Positions 59,688-64,000 of a stretch of 64,000 nt of DNA are shown here, piece by piece. Below the pieces are notes generated by a model. It searched no databases, was not told the origin of the DNA, and was given only the letters and a program-made list of their open reading frames with translations. How positions within the stretch are numbered: position 1 is the first letter of the stretch; the number at the start of each line of letters is the position of its first letter. The stretch comes from Irpex lacteus (Eukaryota > Basidiomycota > Agaricomycetes > Polyporales > Irpicaceae): positions 558,001 to 622,000 of the forward strand of contig MQVO02000019.1 in the NCBI GenBank assembly GCA_001986395.2. Direction: 5' to 3'. Made by a program: the position numbers and the translations under genes.

Positions 59688-59752
59688 TCTTCGACATTTT
59701 TGCTTGACGATGACTTCAAGTGGAAGGTACTTATTCAGACATATGTCCTCTT
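59688..59752 (+). repeat. Left copy of ~65-bp direct repeat
   Basis: TCTTCGACATT, CTTGACGATGACTTCAAGT and ATTCAGACATATGTC match 63422-63489 with about 9 mismatches and a 3-base gap, in the same orientation. The two copies bracket the tyrosine-recombinase remnant. Confidence 0.75.
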
Positions 59753-59968
59753 ATCAATGTTTTCCCTAACATTGTGAGACTTATGTTGACAACTTTTGAG
59801 ATGAGACAAGCGCAGATGGCCGGTGATGAGCTAGCCCCTGAGAGAATGGGCTGCCACAATGCCCCTACTTTTATTGGGCATGAGGATCAAGGACCACGTA
59901 ATGTAGCACACCCGGATGCAGCATGCTGGGATTATCAAAACCCACTGTAGGTTATTGCTACTTTTAGT

Positions 59969-61416
59969 GTGCCATCCTCACGTCTACTGCGACACAGACC
60001 TTCAGCCCCTTCTTCAGCATTTGTTGGTGGTCGTGCACCCACAGCTACAACAGGTGCCCGAGGCAGAGCGCGCAGATGGGACCTCCAAGCCCAGCTCCTT
60101 GCTCAGGCCCCAGACCATACGTCTCTGCTTGAAGTCATTGATGCAGGCCAGCCATTTTTTTACAGACCAATTTCGAAGAAGACTGCCACAAACCACGCCT
60201 TCGCAGAGCGGCTGTGGTTGGACTACTTCACAGTCATTCTTAAGAGCGAGGAAGCAGCTCAAGCGGCCCTTGCCAAGGGTGCCAAGCTGCCCGAATTGAA
60301 GTTAATGCAGCATTTCATCAAGGTTTGCGCTACCACAGGGTGTTCGCTTCTTGGGGTCGACGATGTCACAGGATGGTCCTACAACACCACAAGGAAGTTT
60401 ATGGGGATGGTGTTTGGTATGGTAAGTGTCATTGTAGCATATATGCGCAACAATCCATCACCAACCATCGCCTGTTACAGCTCCATCAGCATGGTGTAGA
60501 AGACTCTACTACCGTGTATCGTGAGCAAATGACAAGGGTGAGATAAACTTCATTAAATGAGTCCACTCACCATAGGCAAATTGTCTTCTTATACGCTCTA
60601 ATATTCTCGTTCACAGGCGGTCGAAACCTGGGCAAAGGTAGACAAAATTATCACCACGCAGCGGAAGCCCAAGTACACTGTTCGCGACATCGACTACATC
60701 CGAATCAAAGCGGCTATCCATAACTCTGATATTGTGAAAGGCATTGACTCTCATTTCCAGGTGTGTGGACAGTGACACACGCTATTCCCAGTTCCAACTT
60801 CAAAACATTAACCTTTCAAATTGTGATGATCTAACGTTCACAGCACTCAGCTGCTCATGGGTGCATGTACGATCTCGGTTCCAGACCTGGCCAGTACGCC
60901 AAAGAACCAGCATACGCTGGGACGAACGAGGTCTTGTGCCTTGGGGTAAGTCTTGTTTTAGAGCGGCCTTTGTTCTCCGTCTTTGACATTCGGATGTCAC
61001 AGCATATAGATTGGACTATTCCAGCCTGGGACGAGTCCATTACGGTTGTCCTATACTTCCAATTCCACTTCATGAAAGGCATGAGAGGTGATGCAGGCGC
61101 TGTGTGAGTAACACTTCATAATCCTGATGCTCCGTGTTTATTAGGATGATAATAATACATATCTCTGTAGAACTCATGCCGCGTTACACTCACTGCCTAG
61201 CCGCAAGGCATACTATGATACATCTTTGGAGCTCCTGGCGATGACCATCCATCGCGGTGTTTTTGAAGAGGACGTGAGGAGTTGGCTTCTAAATGCTGAC
61301 TTGCGCCCTACGCAATATCTGGTAAAGCTCAGGGTAAAGCCAGAGTTTCAGAATCAACCTGTATTCACCTCCGTCGACGGCGAAAGAGCTATGCACTACA
61401 GCACATTGCGCGCCGT
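59969..61416 (+). pseudogene. Tyrosine recombinase (DUF3435/Crypton-like), 5' part, interrupted
   Basis: Open, spliceable frame without a clear ATG at its left (an ATG at 59801 may start it, but the join is only 21 bases). Blocks: a helical N-terminal SAM-like DNA-binding region (HAFAERLWLDYFTVIL, PELKLMQHFIKVCATTGCSL, YNTTRKFMGMVFGM), then VRDIDYIRIKAAI. The first catalytic box follows (DLGSRPGQYAKEPAYAGTNE, arginine in RPG), then HIDWTIPAWDESITVVLYFQ, FHFMKGMRGDAGAV, LELLAMTIHRGVFEEDVRSW, and LVKLRVKPEFQNQPVFTSVD. This order (RPG, then GTNE, W-x-x-I, KG-R-D, DNxF-like, L-x-PVF) is that of fungal DUF3435 tyrosine recombinases as I remember them. The frame is cut at 61416 by an inserted repeat. 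Confidence 0.68.
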
Positions 61417-62658
61417 TGAGACACCTAGCCACACCCTAAAGAACACAAATACCAACCACCTAACCCTGAGAGGGCGATAACGTGGCCAGTGATGGGTGGG
61501 GAGTGTATAGTGCGAGCGAAGGGGACCTCTGAGGCCCAGGTCTAACCCAAGGTCTCTGGGGGAAAGCGGGGGTGAAGCGAATGTAAATACCCACTAAAGT
61601 GAGTCTAGAGAGCACTTGACCGAGCACAAGGGGAGTAAAACAATGATAGAGCGAAGGGAAAATCGTAATAAAGCTCAAAAACCACACTATAACTAATAGC
61701 GAAGCGGCCGACGTAGCAACGAGCTCAGAGTGAGCGCAGAAGCAAAGCAAAAGCAAAACAGACGTCCAGGCAAGTTAAAGGACGCCAGGCCGAGCTGAAT
61801 AATGTAAAACAACGAAGCGAGCGAGCGAAAATCAACAATGAGCTCGAGAAACGGCTGGGAGGTCAAGAACGCAAAGGCCGACGCAATAAAACACAAATAA
61901 CTCCTCAGAACCTCTGTCGCTGATGCTTGGAGGGTCAAGCGAGACTTGTTGAAGCATCTAGGGGCCGTCGGGTACGCTGGCAGACGCAGTGGACGCAGTA
62001 GAACGCAGGGAAACACAGAAATCGCAGGGGAACGCAAACTCGGCCGCAGAACTGAGGGGTGGACGATGGGGGGAGAGTCTCTTGTCCTGCTAACGATGGT
62101 TACAGGTGGTATATGTGTCTACGAGTGTCCATCAATCAAAGGAACAGACCGGAATTGTAAGGGAAAGGTAGGAAAGGGGTAAAGTCCGAAATATGACCGA
62201 AACACCAAACACGGCCGATAGGACCGAACAAGACGCCCCGGGGAGCCTCAGGATGTATGGCCGAGGGCCTTGAAATGCACCTGAGTGATAGAGCAAGTGG
62301 GCCGAGTCATTTTGGGCCTTGGCCGCTCGAATTGGGCCGAGGTTTGGTCCGATTGTGCGAGGCTCGATTCTGCCAATCATGCGCGCATTAGGAGGGTTAG
62401 ACCTGGCCTGGAAAGTGTCTGCGAGCACTCCAAACACTAGGCAATCACAGGTAGAGGTGAACCGAGCTATAGCAAGTAGGATTGGTGCCAACTGCTGACG
62501 GGGAGAGCAAGGGATTAAGGAAATGGTCGAGAGCGCAAGGAATGAGGTACGGGCCTCGGACCTCGGCCCAGAGGTATAGTGGGAGCAAGCGAGAGGTTCT
62601 GGGAGCTGAAGCGAGATGATAGAAGGATGGGCCGAGCAAGAGAAAAGGTCATAGTTGA
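61417..62658 (+). mobile_element. 1.24 kb repeat inserted in the recombinase gene
   Basis: Begins TGAGACACCTAGCC and shares its first ~130 bases with the minus-strand repeat at 58084-59203. GCCGT on both sides (61412-61416 and 62659-62663) is a candidate 5-base target duplication. No protein is encoded; the interior is GGCCGA/GAGCGA-rich. Ends are not clear inverted repeats and lack TG...CA, so the class is uncertain (possibly a non-autonomous or long-decayed retroelement). Confidence 0.62.
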
Positions 62659-62663
62659 GCCGT

Positions 62664-63441
62664 ATGGCCTAGTTTGCGGTCCAGCGTTTGAGCCACGTAT
62701 CACCGTAGCCCAAACTGTACGTGACCACTTTGGATGGAAACGTACGTTTTTCACAAGTTACGCTCACGCAATACAATCATTGCTTATTGATTGGCTCTCG
62801 ACGCTCTAGATTTCACATTGCGTACCTACCGCTATTCCTGGGCTGGACGAATGGCCGGACTATTGAGTCGAGTGAGTTGCACTTTCCCAACGCCTATACC
62901 GCTATGTACAAGACACTAATTTTGTGCCACTTCCTCAGGCGCATTTGACCTATCTGATGGGTCATCGGTACTCCAGCCATCAAGCCAACTCCACTTACCA
63001 AGCTCCTGGCCGTTCAAGAGACATAACAGCCTTGCGCCATAGTGACCACGAGGACGCCACACCCGTCAACTTCCATTACTCTCATGCAGCGACCGGAACA
63101 TTGGCTGCTCCGATATCAGTACTGTCGGAGCCTGATCGTCAGATGTTCGATGGGGACAAGGATTTGCAAGCCGCAATTAGATCGTACACGAAGGCTGAAG
63201 ACGCGGTGAAGGCAAAGACTAGTGGCCGCACATCCGTAGATTTGCTAAACAGCGTAAGCATAATAACTCAATTTTGAAATCGTCCCTCTCATATATCTCC
63301 GTGAACAGCCCGAAGAAGTGCTTTCCAGCAAGGTCGAAAAATTCGTTGATGAAGCTCAAAAGTGGTGGTCCTCTGTTCTCCAGCGCTACTGCGCTCTGTT
63401 TTACAGGGTAAATCGTCTTGGTCTTCGACATTCTTGTCACT
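62664..63441 (+). pseudogene. Tyrosine recombinase (DUF3435/Crypton-like), 3' part
   Basis: Three splice-joined pieces: FEPRITVAQTVRDHFGWK (about 62685-62742), then HFTLRTYRYSWAGRMAGLLS (62810-62871), then AHLTYLMGHRYSSHQANSTY (62939-63253). HFTLR resembles the H-x-x-R box, LMGH supplies the next histidine, and the tyrosine in NSTYQ is a candidate nucleophile. A tail with PEEVLSSKVEKFVDEAQKWW (63309 on) ends near the right direct repeat. The frame does not rejoin the 5' part directly, even if the inserted repeat is ignored, so the gene is dead or has diverged. Confidence 0.65.
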
Positions 63442-63489
63442 TGACAATGACTTCAAGTTGAAGATACTTATCCAGACATATGTCTTCTT
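63422..63489 (+). repeat. Right copy of ~65-bp direct repeat
   Basis: Matches 59688-59752 in the same orientation; it runs straight into the tRNA-Arg leader at 63486. Confidence 0.75.
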
Positions 63490-63566
63490 GTGCTGGCGCT
63501 GCTACTCTGGAAACTCAGAGGCATGATAGGCACTATGAGAATGGTGACAAGAGTATGTTTAATATA

Positions 63567-63650
63567 GCCGCCATGGCGCAATGGTCGCGCGTCTCTTTCC
63601 TAATTGGGATATACAGGAGAAGGTTGTGGGTTCGAGCCCCACTGGTGGTT
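63567..63650 (+). tRNA. tRNA-Arg (anticodon CCT) with 12-base intron
   Basis: Cloverleaf read by hand: acceptor GCCGCCA/TGGTGGT (with two G-T pairs), D stem GCGC/GCGC with a GG-containing loop, anticodon stem TCTCT/GGAGA, anticodon CCT at 63599-63601, intron after base 37 (63603-63614), variable loop AGGTT, T stem GTGGG/CCCAC with loop TTCGAGC. A box TGGCGCAATGG and B box GGTTCGAGCCC (63629-63639) are present. A Pol III terminator run of five T follows (63649-63653). Confidence 0.88.
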
Positions 63651-63653
63651 TTT
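63649..63653 (+). terminator. Pol III terminator of tRNA-Arg
   Basis: TTTTT directly after the acceptor stem, followed by a second TTTT at 63656. Confidence 0.6.
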
Positions 63654-63705
63654 ATTTTGCTCCTCTATTACTTCAAAACTAGTAGTGTTGTGTTGAGTCG
63701 AGTCC

Positions 63706-63735
63706 AACTCACCAAGTCAACTTGACTCGTGAGTT
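63706..63735. repeat. Imperfect palindrome
   Basis: AACTCAC...AGTCAA-C-TTGACT...GTGAGTT can fold into one hairpin. A second palindrome, TGAGTCGACTCA, lies about 45 bases downstream. The region around is rich in GAGTCGA/GTTGAGT words. Confidence 0.5.
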
Positions 63736-63901
63736 CGCCTAGCAAAACTCGGAAAATGAGTTGAGTTGAGTTTCACACTTGAGTCGACTCACGAGTTGCT
63801 GACGAGACTGCATCCACCATACCTGATTGGCCAGGACACGGTTTCCCATTCGTTTCAGCCTGTCGACGTCAGTCTGTTTACATGAGTACACGCATCTATA
63901 C

Positions 63902-63981
63902 CTGTGAAAGCAGGCCGGTGTCAAGGTGCAGCCAGTAAAACACTTTCAGAGGCACATGCATACATACCCCTGCTTTCACAG
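63902..63981. repeat. 80-base unit with perfect 13-base inverted repeats
   Basis: CTGTGAAAGCAGG at 63902-63914 and CCTGCTTTCACAG at 63969-63981. It may be a hairpin or the ends of a very small transposon; the window ends shortly after. Confidence 0.55.
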
Positions 63982-64000
63982 ATCATCTTGCTGGACCTTA

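Noticed and set aside
61417..62658. Interpretation as a solo LTR
   Set aside because: One end is TGAGAC, but the other does not end in CA and I see no primer-binding or polypurine features; kept as an unclassified repeat.
1..64000. CRISPR arrays, bacterial operons, rRNA genes
   Set aside because: None seen; intron-rich gene structure shows the window is fungal nuclear DNA.

Overview
The window is nuclear DNA of a filamentous basidiomycete, most likely an Agaricomycete. Genes are split by many introns of about 45-70 bases with GT..AG ends, a few exons are as short as 6-24 bases, intergenic gaps are short, and the protein set is typical of mushrooms. I placed exons by reading splice sites by eye and checking that joined reading frames stay open; nothing was aligned to a database.

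Left part (1-20.4 kb): the 3' end of an unknown gene; a GABA-permease-like amino acid transporter (1206-4015); a membrane-anchored GH35 beta-galactosidase (5258-9391); a SET-domain protein lysine methyltransferase of the Rubisco-LSMT/SETD6 type (9691-11128); a second, inverted copy of the permease (11214-13929); a secreted Ala-rich protein (16343-17458) with a decayed duplicate of its 3' end; and an Ish1/Msc1 stress protein (18587-20377).

Middle part (20.7-42.4 kb): a mitochondrial PPR protein, an MFSD1-like transporter and an ankyrin-type protein. A cluster of orphan coiled-coil genes follows. Two of them (29674-31614 and 40402-42404) are clear paralogs with the same exon pattern, and two 5'-truncated tandem pseudocopies follow the first. 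BAP31 (ER cargo receptor), the histone chaperone ASF1 and two further low-complexity coiled-coil genes lie between the paralogs.

Housekeeping part (43-56.2 kb): UBP6/USP14 deubiquitinase, ALKBH6 dioxygenase, SET5-type methyltransferase, a short Zn2Cys6 regulator, a TA-flanked MITE with near-perfect terminal inverted repeats, and CHO2 phosphatidylethanolamine methyltransferase.

Right end (56.2-64 kb): repeat-rich. It holds a broken tyrosine-recombinase gene with a DUF3435/Crypton-like fold signature. A 1.24 kb repeat has inserted into this gene, and another copy of that repeat lies nearby in the opposite orientation. The recombinase region is bracketed by two related repeats of about 65 bp. 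One of them abuts a tRNA-Arg(CCT) gene whose leader and 5' half also occur as a damaged copy at 56.7 kb. This recombinase/tRNA arrangement and the orphan coiled-coil family are the two least ordinary things in the window.
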